From the NCBI GenBank assembly GCA_963745755.1, contig CAVUYP010000001.1, positions 1,178,001 to 1,242,000 of the forward strand: 64,000 bases of DNA, given 5' to 3'. This DNA comes from RHKX01 sp963745755 (GTDB lineage: Bacteria; Actinomycetota; Thermoleophilia; Solirubrobacterales; 70-9). Below are positions 26,695 to 34,922 of the stretch, one piece after another. Position 1 is the stretch's first letter, and each line of letters opens with the position of its first letter. The notes under the pieces are model-generated. The model was not told where the DNA came from. It did no database searches and was given only the letters and a program-made list of their open reading frames with translations. The translations under genes were made by a program, and so were the position numbers.

Positions 26695-26884
26695 ATTCGC
26701 CTCCTCGGAGTGGCCGCGACCTGGAGGGAGCCGATCCGACGGGGAGGGCGCCGAATGCGACGACGGGCAGAACGCGATCTGGTTGGCGCAAGCGATTGAC
26801 AGTGCTCGCGCGGCGATCCTACGCCCGCGACGGGGGGCGGTCAAGGTCCGCGCTCCGCAGCCGGCGGCCACGCGAGCCGTGCCC

Positions 26885-27988
26885 TCAACGGGCCGTGACC
26901 GAAAGGCGCTGCACCTCGTTGTTGGCGTAGCCGCCGAGGTTCCAGGGCGGCTCCAGCGGCTGCTCGTTGCCGGCCGCGTCGACGGCCCGGCAGCAGACCT
27001 CGTAGACGCCCGCCTCGGCGACCTCCCAGTCCCATTCCCAGCCGACCCATGACCACTCCGAACGCTGGGAGCCGAGCCGGGCATGGCTCCAGCTGTGGCC
27101 GCCGTCGACGCTCACGTCGACCCGTTCGATCGGGCCGGACCCTGACCAGGCACGCCCGCTCAGCGTGCAGGGACCGACCTCGAGCCGGCGTTCGCGAGTG
27201 GCGAAGTCGGGGATGCCGGGCGGGACCATGAGCGATCTCGGCAGCATCCTCGAGACCGCCTCGCCGAGCTCGTCCGGCGTTTGGCGGAGCCGGTAGCTGC
27301 GAGCCTGCTGGTAGCCGTCGAAGGGCTGGTCGAGGACCATGATCCGCTCCAGCCACTTGACGCTCGTCATCCCGTACCAGCCCGGCACGACCAGCCGCAG
27401 CGGAAATCCATGCTGGGGCGGCAACGGCTCGCCGTTCATCGCCCAGGCGAGCAGGACCTCGTCGCGGAGCCCATCGGCGAGCGGCAGGCTGCGCTCGTAC
27501 TGCTGCGCCGTTCCGCCCTCGAAACCGCGATCGAGCCCGCGAAACGACACCTCGACCGCACCCTTGCCGATCCCGGCCTCCTCGAGCAGGCCGCGCAGCG
27601 GCGTGCCGGTCCACTCGGCAGTCCCAACCGCCTCCAGCAGCCACGGCTGGCTGAGCGGACGCGGCGAGAGCAGCGCGCGACCGTTGCCGGCGCACTCCAA
27701 CGTCACCGCCAGCGTCTTCGCCGGCCGCGCCCGCAACTCCTCCAGCGACAGCGAGAGCTCGGCGTCGACGTCGCCGCCGACGCTGAGCCGCCAACTGCTC
27801 GCGTCGACCACCGGAACGTCGTAGTGGACGAGCAGGTAGTGAAGGCCGACCGGGGTCAGGTCATATGCCAACGCCTCGAGGAGGAGACCGTGGTTTCGGG
27901 TCGCGAGTCGAAGCTCGGCCGGGGTGAGCTGATCCGATGCTTCGACGCCGGGAAGCTCGGCTGCGGCGCTTGTCTGGTCGGATTCCGT
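26885..27988 (-). CDS. sulfite-oxidase-family molybdopterin protein (ACG start proposed)
   Basis: Molybdopterin-domain motifs include VTLECAGNGRALLSPR (with the Mo-ligating Cys), WTGTPLRGLL and HGFPLRLVVPGWYGMTSVKW; the C-terminal Mo-co dimerisation domain shows GRAWSGSGPIERVDVSVDGG and a closing YANNEVQRL. Conserved family sequence LRLATRNHGLLLEALAYDLT extends upstream of the first canonical start (TTG 27871) to an in-frame ACG at 27988, 6 nt after a TAGAGT hexamer and next to an in-frame TAG. With this start it is 367 aa. No signal peptide is evident. It probably oxidises sulfite or a related oxyanion. Confidence 0.85.
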   Translation of the reverse strand, partial: TESDQTSAAAELPGVEASDQLTPAELRLATRNHGLLLEALAYDLTPVGLHYLLVHYDVPVVDASSWRLSVGGDVDAELSLSLEELRARPAKTLAVTLECAGNGRALLSPRPLSQPWLLEAVGTAEWTGTPLRGLLEEAGIGKGAVEVSFRGLDRGFEGGTAQQYERSLPLADGLRDEVLLAWAMNGEPLPPQHGFPLRLVVPGWYGMTSVKWLERIMVLDQPFDGYQQARSYRLRQTPDELGEAVSRMLPRSLMVPPGIPDFATRERRLEVGPCTLSGRAWSGSGPIERVDVSVDGGHSWSHARLGSQRSEWSWVGWEWDWEVAEAGVYEVCCRAVDAAGNEQPLEPPWNLGGYANNEVQRLSVTAR

Positions 27989-27994
27989 GGGGAA

Positions 27995-28000
27995 ACTCTA
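27995..28000 (-). promoter_or_regulatory. -10 hexamer TAGAGT of sulfite-oxidase-like gene
   Basis: TAGAGT on the minus strand, spacer TTCCCC (6 nt), then ACG at 27988. The same geometry carries ATG, GTG or ATC starts elsewhere in the window. Confidence 0.5.
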
Positions 28001-28023
28001 GAGGCCGGGCCGAATCGAAGGCC

Positions 28024-29355
28024 TCAGTGCCGCTTGATCAGCCAGACCCGCGCCGACCTCGTGCGCGGCTCGCCCCCCATCGGCGTGTAGGTGACCCGGG
28101 CCCGGACACGAATCCGAGCCACCCGGCCCGGTTTCCCGCCGTCCATCCTGCGGCTGGCCCTGAACCGCGGGCGAACGCGGACCCGGACCCTGCCGGCCTG
28201 CTGGGCCCAAGCGACGGCGCCGCGGGAGCGCCTCGTCCAATGCAGCAGCACCTTGCCGCGGCCGGGAACGCTGAGGCCGATCCTGGCGCTGCCGTCGCGA
28301 CGGTCGTGGGTCCGGGGGCCGAAGCGGAACCGGCTCGAGGGCAGCGCTCCGGAGCCGACCACGTCGACGCCGGCCGTCGCCTCGATTCCGCTCCGGAGCG
28401 CGCCGCGAATCGGGTCGCCGGCGACGCGTCCGTAGACCCCGGGGGTGTCGGGAAGCGCACATCCGTCGGCGAAGCTCGTATCGCCGATCAGGCGGTGGCC
28501 GTCGCCCGCGATCGGAACGACCAGCGGGCCGCCGCTGTCTCCGGAGCAGACGTCGACGCCGCCGGCCAGATCGCCGGCACAGACCATCACATCCGGGAAG
28601 AGGACGGGTCCGTAGACCGAGTCGCAGACGGAGTCGGAGATCGTCCTGATTCGCGCCTGGCGAAGGACGTCGCTCTGCCTGGCGTCGATCTCGGCGTCGG
28701 TGCCGGCGGAAGTCGAGCCCCAGCCGGTCGCGAAGGCGCGCCGGCCCGGAGCCCAGGCGGCCTCTTCCCCGGGACCCGCGATCTTGATCGCCTCCTGCTT
28801 CGCTCTCGTCGCGAGCAGCAAGAAGACGACGTCCCACTCGAGCGTCGCCGGGTCCCAGAGCGGCTCTCCATCTCCGTCGACGAACCAGTAGTAGTCGGCG
28901 AGGGCGTGCTCCTGACCACGTTTAGACGAGAGCTTCGTACGGCCCGACACCACCTGGAACTCATCGGGCGGGCGGAAGTTCCGATTCGGACCCAGCGTCA
29001 CGCAATGCGCCGCGGTCACGACGACCCGCGGCGCGACCAGGGTGCCCCCGCAGAGGTGGTTCTTGAACGCGTTGCTCGGATCGATCGGCAGGTATCCGAT
29101 CGAGACCTGCCAGGGCCAGCGCGAAATCGTCGTCTTGCTGCCGCCGACGACCCGCGGGGTCGCGGGCGATTGCGTCGACTGCAGCTGCTGCGCGACACCG
29201 CTGCCGGCGGAACCTGCCAGCTGCGAGGCCGCTGCGAGGTAGATAGCCGGCCCGACCGCGATCGGCTCCCCCCCACCCGCGACGGCGGCTCGCCCTGCGG
29301 TCGCGTCGCCGAGCGTCAGGACGAGCGCGACCAACAAGCACAGTCCGAGCCTCAC
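28024..29355 (-). CDS. secreted trypsin-like (S1) serine protease
   Basis: 443 aa with a signal peptide (LGLCLLVALVLTLGDATA). Catalytic triad: His in VVTAAHCV, Asp in LEWDVVFLLLA, Ser in CSGDSGGPLVV. The protease domain begins RVVGGSKTTISRWPWQVSIG, i.e. a normal activation site. The C-terminal about 110 residues (from RFRFGPRTHD) form a basic beta-rich extension with VRVRPRFRASRRM and YTPMGGEPRTR, probably a wall-binding or substrate-binding domain. GTG start after GAAGGGAGAG. Confidence 0.9.
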   Translation of the reverse strand: MRLGLCLLVALVLTLGDATAGRAAVAGGGEPIAVGPAIYLAAASQLAGSAGSGVAQQLQSTQSPATPRVVGGSKTTISRWPWQVSIGYLPIDPSNAFKNHLCGGTLVAPRVVVTAAHCVTLGPNRNFRPPDEFQVVSGRTKLSSKRGQEHALADYYWFVDGDGEPLWDPATLEWDVVFLLLATRAKQEAIKIAGPGEEAAWAPGRRAFATGWGSTSAGTDAEIDARQSDVLRQARIRTISDSVCDSVYGPVLFPDVMVCAGDLAGGVDVCSGDSGGPLVVPIAGDGHRLIGDTSFADGCALPDTPGVYGRVAGDPIRGALRSGIEATAGVDVVGSGALPSSRFRFGPRTHDRRDGSARIGLSVPGRGKVLLHWTRRSRGAVAWAQQAGRVRVRVRPRFRASRRMDGGKPGRVARIRVRARVTYTPMGGEPRTRSARVWLIKRH

Positions 29356-29488
29356 CCTCTCTCTCCCTTCGTCAGCGCCTCAGAGCGTCGGCCGACCTTC
29401 CCGATCGCCCGCCGGCTCGATCGCGCTCGAATCCTCGCCGGTGCTGCAGGTGAAGTCAAACTCGAAGGGGCGGCGCGCCCGGCCGCCG

Positions 29489-30178
29489 TCACCAGCTGCC
29501 GTCTTCGCCCGGTTCGAGGCCCTCGCGGATCGCCTCGAGAGCGGCGGCACGGGCACGAAGCTTCGTGCCGAGGTGGGCCTGCTCGTCGGCGGCGGCCATC
29601 GTCGCCACGGCTTCCGACGCCGCCGCCTCGAGCTCCGCGCCGGGCTCGGCCACCCGATCCAGGAAGCCGGCGGCAAGCGCATCCGTCGGCCCGAACAGCT
29701 CACCGGAGAGGACCGCCCGATCGTGCCAGCCACGGCTGAGACGATGGCCGGCAAGGGCGATTCCGAAGCGCGGAATCGTCAGTCCGATCGCCACCTCATT
29801 GAGGCCGATCCGAAAGTCGCCCGCGGTCCCGATTCGCAGATCGGAGGCGAGCAGGAGAAAGCCGCCCATCGCGATGCCGTGTCCCGTGCAGACCGAGATC
29901 ACCGGCCGCGGGAACGCGAACAGCCGCTCCGCCAGCCGGGCGCCGAGGCCGAGCATCTCGTCGGTGCGCTCGCCGATCGATTTCAGGTCGAACCCCGCCG
30001 AGAGCACTCCTTCGCGACCGCGGATGAGGACGATGCTCCCCTCCGCCTCCGCCTGATCCAGGGCTCCGTGCAGCGCTTCGAGCATCGGCACCGAGAACGC
30101 ATTCACGCGCCCGTCGTCGAGCGTGACCGTGCGGATGCCGTCGCTGAGATCGGTGGTCAGCAAGTCGCCATCGCCCAT
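29489..30178 (-). CDS. enoyl-CoA hydratase/isomerase family protein
   Basis: 229 aa: VLSAGFDLKSIGER (oxyanion-hole loop), then ISVCTGHGIAMGGFLLLASD, the crotonase CoA/oxyanion signature, and GLTIPRFGIALAGHRLS. The usual catalytic Glu pair of hydratases is not obvious. ATG 30178 lies 6 nt after TAGGGT, so it is probably leaderless. It is divergent from the MBL-like gene. Acts in fatty acid or CoA-ester metabolism. Confidence 0.85.
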   Translation of the reverse strand: MGDGDLLTTDLSDGIRTVTLDDGRVNAFSVPMLEALHGALDQAEAEGSIVLIRGREGVLSAGFDLKSIGERTDEMLGLGARLAERLFAFPRPVISVCTGHGIAMGGFLLLASDLRIGTAGDFRIGLNEVAIGLTIPRFGIALAGHRLSRGWHDRAVLSGELFGPTDALAAGFLDRVAEPGAELEAAASEAVATMAAADEQAHLGTKLRARAAALEAIREGLEPGEDGSW

Positions 30179-30184
30179 GTCGAA

Positions 30185-30190
30185 ACCCTA
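30185..30190 (-). promoter_or_regulatory. -10 hexamer TAGGGT of leaderless enoyl-CoA hydratase gene
   Basis: TAGGGT, spacer TTCGAC (6 nt), ATG at 30178: a second canonical-start example of the leaderless geometry. Confidence 0.6.
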
Positions 30191-30232
30191 GCCGGGACGC
30201 AGCCACCGAGCCGGCGACGGCTAGAGTCGCGG

Positions 30233-30949
30233 ATCTCCTTGCTCGACGACCTCGCCCGCAGAGCTTCGTATGTCCCCCAGGTCGTGGCAGCGGCATGGCC
30301 GCTCGTCTTTCGCCCGCTGCTGCTCGAGCTCGCATCGCACCGGCCGATCCGTGAGCTGCTCCCCGGCGTCCATCACTGGACGGCGATCCACCCGAAGATC
30401 AGGCTTCCCGTCGACTCCTTCTACATCGAGTCGGAGGGGCTCCTCCTCGACCCGGTGATGCCGCGGGAGGGACTCGAATGGTTCGAGCGGCGGCAGACCC
30501 CGAGGCAGATCGTCCTCAGCAATCGTCATCACCTTCGGCACAGCCTCCGCTACGTCGATGCGTTCGGCTGCTCGATCCGCTGCAGCGAGCCCGGCCTGCA
30601 CGAGTTCGCTGCCGGCCCGAAGGTCGAGGGCTTCGCGTTCGACGAGCCGCTGGCAGCGGGGATCACCCCGTACCAGGTGGACGCCATCTGCCCTGACGAC
30701 ACCGCGCTGCACATCCGCACCGCCGCCGGCGGCGCCCTCGCGTTCGCCGACGGCGTCACCCGCCCGCGGGGCGGTGGGCTCACGTTCGTGCCCGGATTCA
30801 TGATGGGCGACGACCCCGCGTCGGTGCGAGCCGGGCTGCGAGCGTCGCTCCGGCGCCTGCTCGAGCTCGATTTCGACAACCTCCTGTTCGCGCACGGGGA
30901 GCCGCTGATCGGCGGCGGCAAGGCGGCGCTGCGCCAGTTCGTGGGCTGA
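30233..30949 (+). CDS. MBL-fold-like metallohydrolase-related protein
   Basis: Conserved body: LLPGVHHWTAIHPKI, SFYIESEGLLLDPVMPREGL, IVLSNRHHLRHSLRYVDAFG, ALAFADGVTR and LLFAHGEPLIGGG, resembling the outline of metallo-beta-lactamase-fold proteins but without the usual HxHxDH motif. The start is uncertain: an in-frame ATC at 30233 lies 5 nt after TAGAGT, and GTG at 30284 is the first canonical start. Divergent from the enoyl-CoA hydratase gene. Function unknown. Confidence 0.6.
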   Translation: MSLLDDLARRASYVPQVVAAAWPLVFRPLLLELASHRPIRELLPGVHHWTAIHPKIRLPVDSFYIESEGLLLDPVMPREGLEWFERRQTPRQIVLSNRHHLRHSLRYVDAFGCSIRCSEPGLHEFAAGPKVEGFAFDEPLAAGITPYQVDAICPDDTALHIRTAAGGALAFADGVTRPRGGGLTFVPGFMMGDDPASVRAGLRASLRRLLELDFDNLLFAHGEPLIGGGKAALRQFVG

Positions 30950-31039
30950 GCCACCGACCCGGGGAGGGACCATTCATCGCTTCTCGTCGCAACGGGCGCG
31001 ACCCGCAGCCGATGCGACCCGGGGCGACGGGCCGGTGAG

Positions 31040-31045
31040 TACTGT
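31040..31045 (+). promoter_or_regulatory. -10 hexamer TACTGT of hydrolase-cyclase gene
   Basis: TACTGT, spacer GGCCGG (6 nt), then ATC at 31052. The paralogue at 48 kb has TACGGT, 6 nt and GTG at the equivalent position. Confidence 0.6.
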
Positions 31046-31051
31046 GGCCGG

Positions 31052-32384
31052 ATCGACGTCCCGCAGACCCACTACGCCCGCAGCGGCGATCTGCAGATCG
31101 CCTACCAGGTCGTGGGCGAGGGACCGCTCGACATCGTGCTGGTTCCGGCCTACCTCTCGAACATCGAGCTGTTCTGGGGGCTGCCGGGCTTCGAGCGCCT
31201 GTTCGGGCAGCTCTCGTCGTTCGCCCGGCTGATCCTTTTCGACCGGCGCGGCAGCGGGATGTCCGACGGGATCGCCGGCACGACTCCACTGGAGGAGACG
31301 ATCGACGACGTCCAGGCGGTGATCGACGCGGTCGGCTCGAAGCGGCCGGTGCTGATGTCCTTTCTCGAGGGGTGCGGCCTGACGGCGTTGTTCGCGGCCT
31401 CCCACCCGGAAGTCGTTGACGCCCTCGTCCTGGTCTCGCCCCAACCCCGCCTCGTCGCAGGAGCGGGGTACGAGTGGGCGCCGAGCGTCGAGGAGCGCGC
31501 TGAGTTCGTTCAGGCCATCGTCGAGTCCTGGGGGACCGACTCGCCCGCCAACCCGATGGCTTCCCTTCTCGCCGGCGGGAGTGAGCGATACCGAAGTCTC
31601 GGGGCGCGCATACAGCGACTCGCGATGAGCCCTGCCGCTGCCGCTGCGACGCTGGCGATGATCGGCGAGACGGATGTGCGGGACGTGCTTCCCAGCGTGC
31701 AGTGCCCGACCCTGGTGCTGCGTCTCGAGGGCGACACCTATCTGGACGAGCGCCACTCGCGCTACGTAGCCGAGCACATTCCCGACGCCGACTACGTCGA
31801 GGTCCCTGGGGACGGGGCCCTCTGGATCGGCGCCGAGGACGCGATCGGCGATGAGATTCAGCATTTCCTGACCGGGGTACGGCGGCCGGTCGTCAGCGAC
31901 CGCGTTCTCGCCACGGTGCTGTTCACCGACATCGTCGGCTCGACCGAGCGCGCCGCGGAGCTCGGCGACAGCGCCTGGCGGTCACTGCTGGAGCGCCACG
32001 ACGATGTCGTGCGCGAGCGAGGTGGAGCGGCATCGCGGGCGGTTCGTGAAGTCGCTCGGCGACGGCGCCCTCGCCGTCTTCGACGGTCCCAGCCGCGCGA
32101 TCAGCAGCGCGATCGCCGCTCGCGACCGGATCCATGACCTGGGCCTGGAGATCCGCGCCGGTCTGCATACGGGCGAATGCGAGCTGTTCCCCGACGATGA
32201 CGTCGGCGGCTTGGCGGTCCATATCGGCGCCCGCGTCAGCGGCCTCGCCGGGCCGGGCGAGGTGTTGGTAAGCAGCACCGTCCGCGACCTCAGCGTCGGC
32301 TCGGGCCAGACGCTCGCCGACCGCGGCGAGCACGACCTCAAGGGCGTGCCGGGACCGTGGCGGATCTTCGCGGTCGCCGACTAG
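31052..32384 (+). CDS. alpha/beta-hydrolase-class III adenylate cyclase fusion, one +1 frameshift, ATC start proposed
   Basis: N-terminus IDVPQTHYARSGDLQIAYQV aligns without gap to MERPLTHYARSGELAIAYQV of the 48-kb paralogue, so ATC at 31052 occupies the initiator position. The hydrolase domain (to about residue 270) lacks the GxSxG nucleophile (MSFLEGCG). The cyclase domain has VLATVLFTDIVGSTERAAEL and KSLGDGALAVF with the metal-binding Asp residues. An extra base near 32018 shifts the frame. Corrected length about 443 aa. It is probably a cyclic-nucleotide synthase with the hydrolase fold as sensor. Confidence 0.85.
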
Positions 32385-32451
32385 TCGAGGCCCCGACGCC
32401 CACACCCCGTACCAGGGCGTAGGCTCTCACTGACCAACTCGAGGAGGCCAC

Positions 32452-32751
32452 GTGGCGAAGGTAAGACTGCACCGCTGCCCGTTCACGTTCGTTCACAACA
32501 ACCTGGACCACTGCTGGAAGGTCCAGAAGGCGCTGGACGAGCAGGGAATCGAGTATGAGGTGGTCAAGGAGCCGGTCTACCCGCGCGGACGCCGCAAGGA
32601 AGTGATCCGGATCAGCGGCCAGCAGATGCTGCCGATGATCGAATTCGAAGACGGGACCGGCTACCGCGCCGAGTCCGCGGAGATGGCTGCGACGATCGCG
32701 GCCGGCAAGCTGTTCGAGCAAGAGGTCCCGGATTCGCCCACCTCGGGGTGA
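32452..32751 (+). CDS. glutaredoxin/GST-N-like thioredoxin-fold protein
   Basis: 99 aa; GTG start after GAGGAGG. RLHRCPFTFVHNNLDHCWKV, then ALDEQGIEYEVVKEPVYPRG and GQQMLPMIEFEDGTGYRAES (cis-Pro motif LPMIEFEDG) show a GST N-terminal/glutaredoxin fold with a single N-terminal Cys. There is no C-terminal GST helical domain. Role unclear, perhaps thiol redox. Confidence 0.75.
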   Translation: MAKVRLHRCPFTFVHNNLDHCWKVQKALDEQGIEYEVVKEPVYPRGRRKEVIRISGQQMLPMIEFEDGTGYRAESAEMAATIAAGKLFEQEVPDSPTSG

Positions 32752-32849
32752 GGGTCGCGCGCGTCCCCTGTCCGCTCTGCCTGGGGCGATTGCTGCCGCG
32801 ATTGACGATCAGCGGTGAAGAGCGGCGGTGAAGCTGCTCGCCGCCGAAC

Positions 32850-33115
32850 TCAGGAAGGCCGGCCCTGAGCCTCGTTTGCAGCCCGAGCCTCCCCCTCGAG
32901 AGGCGCTGGCATCTGGTCACTTGGCTCGGGCAGCGGCCCCTGCCCCGGCTGCGGCTCCGCTTCGTCCCGCCAGATTGCGTTCAGAGAGCTCTGGATGTAG
33001 GCCCAAAAGCCGATCGCGAGGACCAGATAAAGGAGGAGCGCGATTCCAGGCTCGCGTGGAAAGGACCCGGATGGCCTAGGAACTGAAGACTCGCGCCCAA
33101 GACGCGGGCAACACG
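32850..33115 (-). CDS. possible small single-TM protein, start unresolved
   Basis: A minus-strand frame reads PREPGIALLLYLVLAIGFWA, then YIQSSLNAIWRDEAEPQPGQ and an acidic tail ending NEAQGRPS. The hydrophobic segment and the tail look coding, but no ATG/GTG/TTG precedes it in frame; an ATG about 33121 is in another frame. The approximate span is given. The rest of the 32.75-33.14 kb gap shows nothing else. Confidence 0.3.
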
Positions 33116-33144
33116 CTGCATCGTGGCCGGAGGCTCGGTGTCAC

Positions 33145-33711
33145 TCAATCGCGTTCCTCCGGATGGGTCAAGGCTTCTAGGCGCTCCTCGACTCGGCGGG
33201 CGATAACTGGCTCGAGGTCAATGTCGAGGTGCTCCGCGAGCCGTTCGCCTACAACGCGCATCTCGTTCTCGTCCAGCCTCCCAACAGCCTTAGGAAGAAA
33301 CGCAGAGGCATGGACTCGAACCAGAGAGTTGAGATCCACGGCGACCTCCTTCGAAAGACCGTACTTGTCGCGGCGAACCGGGAGATGGAAGAGCGAGGGT
33401 TCCCGCTGCTGCCTGATCCGGACTTGATCATCCTCCGCCAGCGCCTCAAGGCGAAGCATGCGCAGAGCGACTATCTCCTTCAAGACGCCGCGCGGTCGGT
33501 CTTGCAGAAGCAGGACCGGACGCAGCTTTCCCCCGACTACGAACCGTTGCTCTGCCTCGAGCCCCTGCGCCCTCACCTGATCGGCATACCCACGAGCGTC
33601 GGCAAGCTCCGCGACCGGATGATCGTCTCCTAGCCAGAGACGAAACGGAGCCTGCGGGACATACGGCACGATCGCCCAAACGATCGCGCCACGCGGGCCG
33701 GCGCCAGCCAC
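33145..33711 (-). CDS. PemK/MazF-like toxin
   Basis: 188 aa, GTG start 1 nt after the antitoxin stop. AIVWAIVPYVPQAPFRLWLG, then GKLRPVLLLQDRP, EIVALRMLRLEALAE, PSLFHLPVRRDKYGLSKEVA and VDLNSLVRVHASAFLPKAVG fit the MazF/PemK beta-barrel endoribonuclease family. It is longer than a usual MazF (about 110-120 aa), with extra N-terminal and central segments. Pairing with an upstream antitoxin gene supports the call. Confidence 0.65.
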   Translation of the reverse strand: MAGAGPRGAIVWAIVPYVPQAPFRLWLGDDHPVAELADARGYADQVRAQGLEAEQRFVVGGKLRPVLLLQDRPRGVLKEIVALRMLRLEALAEDDQVRIRQQREPSLFHLPVRRDKYGLSKEVAVDLNSLVRVHASAFLPKAVGRLDENEMRVVGERLAEHLDIDLEPVIARRVEERLEALTHPEERD

Positions 33712-33712
33712 G

Positions 33713-33994
33713 TCAAATGAGCGCGCGCTCGAGCGATTCGAGGTCGATCTCGGACTCGTCTGCTCCGCTCTCGCCGAGCTCGTGTGCAGCGAGGGCAACA
33801 TCGGTGAGCTTCATCTCATACGGCTCATGGCCGGCGAAGATGCGTCGGTAGCGCTCGAGTAGATCGAAATCGTCGGGATGCATGATCACGGCCTTGCGCT
33901 TCGTTTCCCCGTACTTGGTAACTACGAGCGTCTCGCCCGGTTGCGGCTCCGGAAATCGGGTCTCGTTGGCGGGTATGTGCTTCGTAGTCGTCAC
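33713..33994 (-). CDS. Phd/YefM-like antitoxin
   Basis: 93 aa. GETLVVTKYGETKRKAVIMH followed by PDDFDLLERY is the strand-helix core of Phd/YefM antitoxins; the acidic C-terminus (SGADESEIDLESLERALI) would bind the toxin. GTG start preceded by AAGGAGG. It is the first gene of the two-gene toxin-antitoxin operon and probably autoregulates it. Confidence 0.75.
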   Translation of the reverse strand: MTTTKHIPANETRFPEPQPGETLVVTKYGETKRKAVIMHPDDFDLLERYRRIFAGHEPYEMKLTDVALAAHELGESGADESEIDLESLERALI

Positions 33995-34094
33995 CTGGAA
34001 AACCTCCTTGCTCCAGTTATGGACATCTTACACCCAAGTCGGACGGAAAGTACCCAAGCGGTCATAGATGTCCTTGATCCGTCGATATCTCAGC

Positions 34095-34634
34095 TCAGGC
34101 CGGGGTATCGGACCGCAGGCCGCTCCCGGCGCGCACGCCGTGGAACGCTCTCTCGACCAAGCCGGCCTCATGCCCGCTCGGCGCGTAGCCGGCGTAGACC
34201 TGGGCTGTCTTCGCATCGATGGCCCATCCACTCCTGGAGCGTCCGCAGCGGCACCCCGGCCGCGGCACAATGGGTGCCGAAGGTGTGGCGAAGGTCGTGG
34301 AAGCGCACCGGGTGCTCCTCGTCGGAGATCGTTGGGCCGTCCGTCGCATCGCCGGCGTTGGCGTCGGTGATCGGCTCGCGCTCGATGCGAACTCCTCGCG
34401 CTGCACCGGGACCGTCTTGGTGACGTTCTCGGTGACGACGTACTTGCGGAGCCGAACGCGACCGCTCTCGCGGCTGCGGGTGCCGACCGCCAGCTCCTCC
34501 TCGGAGCGGGTCATCGCCTCATCGCCTCCCTCGGCGTCCTCATCCTCCTCGGTGTAGGTGTAGTCACCGAAGTCGAGCCCGCAGTGGCGGTGCAGTGCTT
34601 GCTCCTCCTCGGAGGAGAGCCCTGGGACGACTCA
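34095..34634 (-). pseudogene. chimera of DUF2382 stress-protein fragment and tyrosine integrase C-terminus
   Basis: The N-terminal part reads LSSEEEQALHRHCGLD, then MTRSEEELAVGTR and RVRLRKYVVTENVTKTVPV, the DUF2382 (YsnF-type) pattern. After a frame change near 34395 it continues IEREPITDANAGDATDGPTI and SDEEHPV, then directly RFHDLRHTFGTHCAAAGVPL and LQEWMGHR, the integrase HxxR box. A further extra base near 34230 leads to AKTAQVYAGYAPSGHE with the nucleophile Tyr. Both partners are truncated, so this is a recombination scar, probably of an integrated element. Confidence 0.7.
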
Positions 34635-34706
34635 ACCACCGGTCCACCAAGAAATGGGACCCTATTGGGACCTCGACCTTGTGGCCGCAGAACAATTAGA
34701 GACGAT

Positions 34707-34733
34707 GAAAGCCGCTGATTTCCAGCGGCTTTC
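34707..34733. terminator. 11-bp perfect hairpin beside repeat copy a
   Basis: GAAAGCCGCTG pairs with CAGCGGCTTTC around ATTTC. It is flanked directly by the first dispersed repeat (34741). It may be a terminator or the edge of an integrated element. The rest of 34640-34922 holds no gene except a coding-like tail described under the beta-propeller gene. Confidence 0.5.
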
Positions 34734-34740
34734 GTGAAAT

Positions 34741-34797
34741 AGCGGGGACCCGATTCGTTTCTCGCTACGACGCGCGAATCATCGAGCGCCGGCGCTT
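34741..34797. repeat. dispersed repeat copy a (right half only)
   Basis: Contains CCCGATTCGTTTCTCGCTAC followed by GACGCGCGAATCATCGAGCG and CCGGCGCTT. The left arm (AGCGAGAACCGAT) is missing. It is the first copy of the family, next to the integrase chimera, and shares its CCGGCGCTT extension with copy b. Confidence 0.75.
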
Positions 34798-34922
34798 GCC
34801 GGCCCGATCCTGAGCGATTGCCGCGCAGCTAACCCTCGATCTGGAATGTGACCGCCGCATGCGACTCGGGCGGGGTTTCGGACTGGCCGATGGCCTCCGC
34901 ACTGATCTCAACGCCGACGGAA

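Noticed and set aside
32828..33079. Plus-strand 83-codon frame
   Set aside because: No SD or family features, and the minus strand has a more plausible TM-containing frame in the same place.
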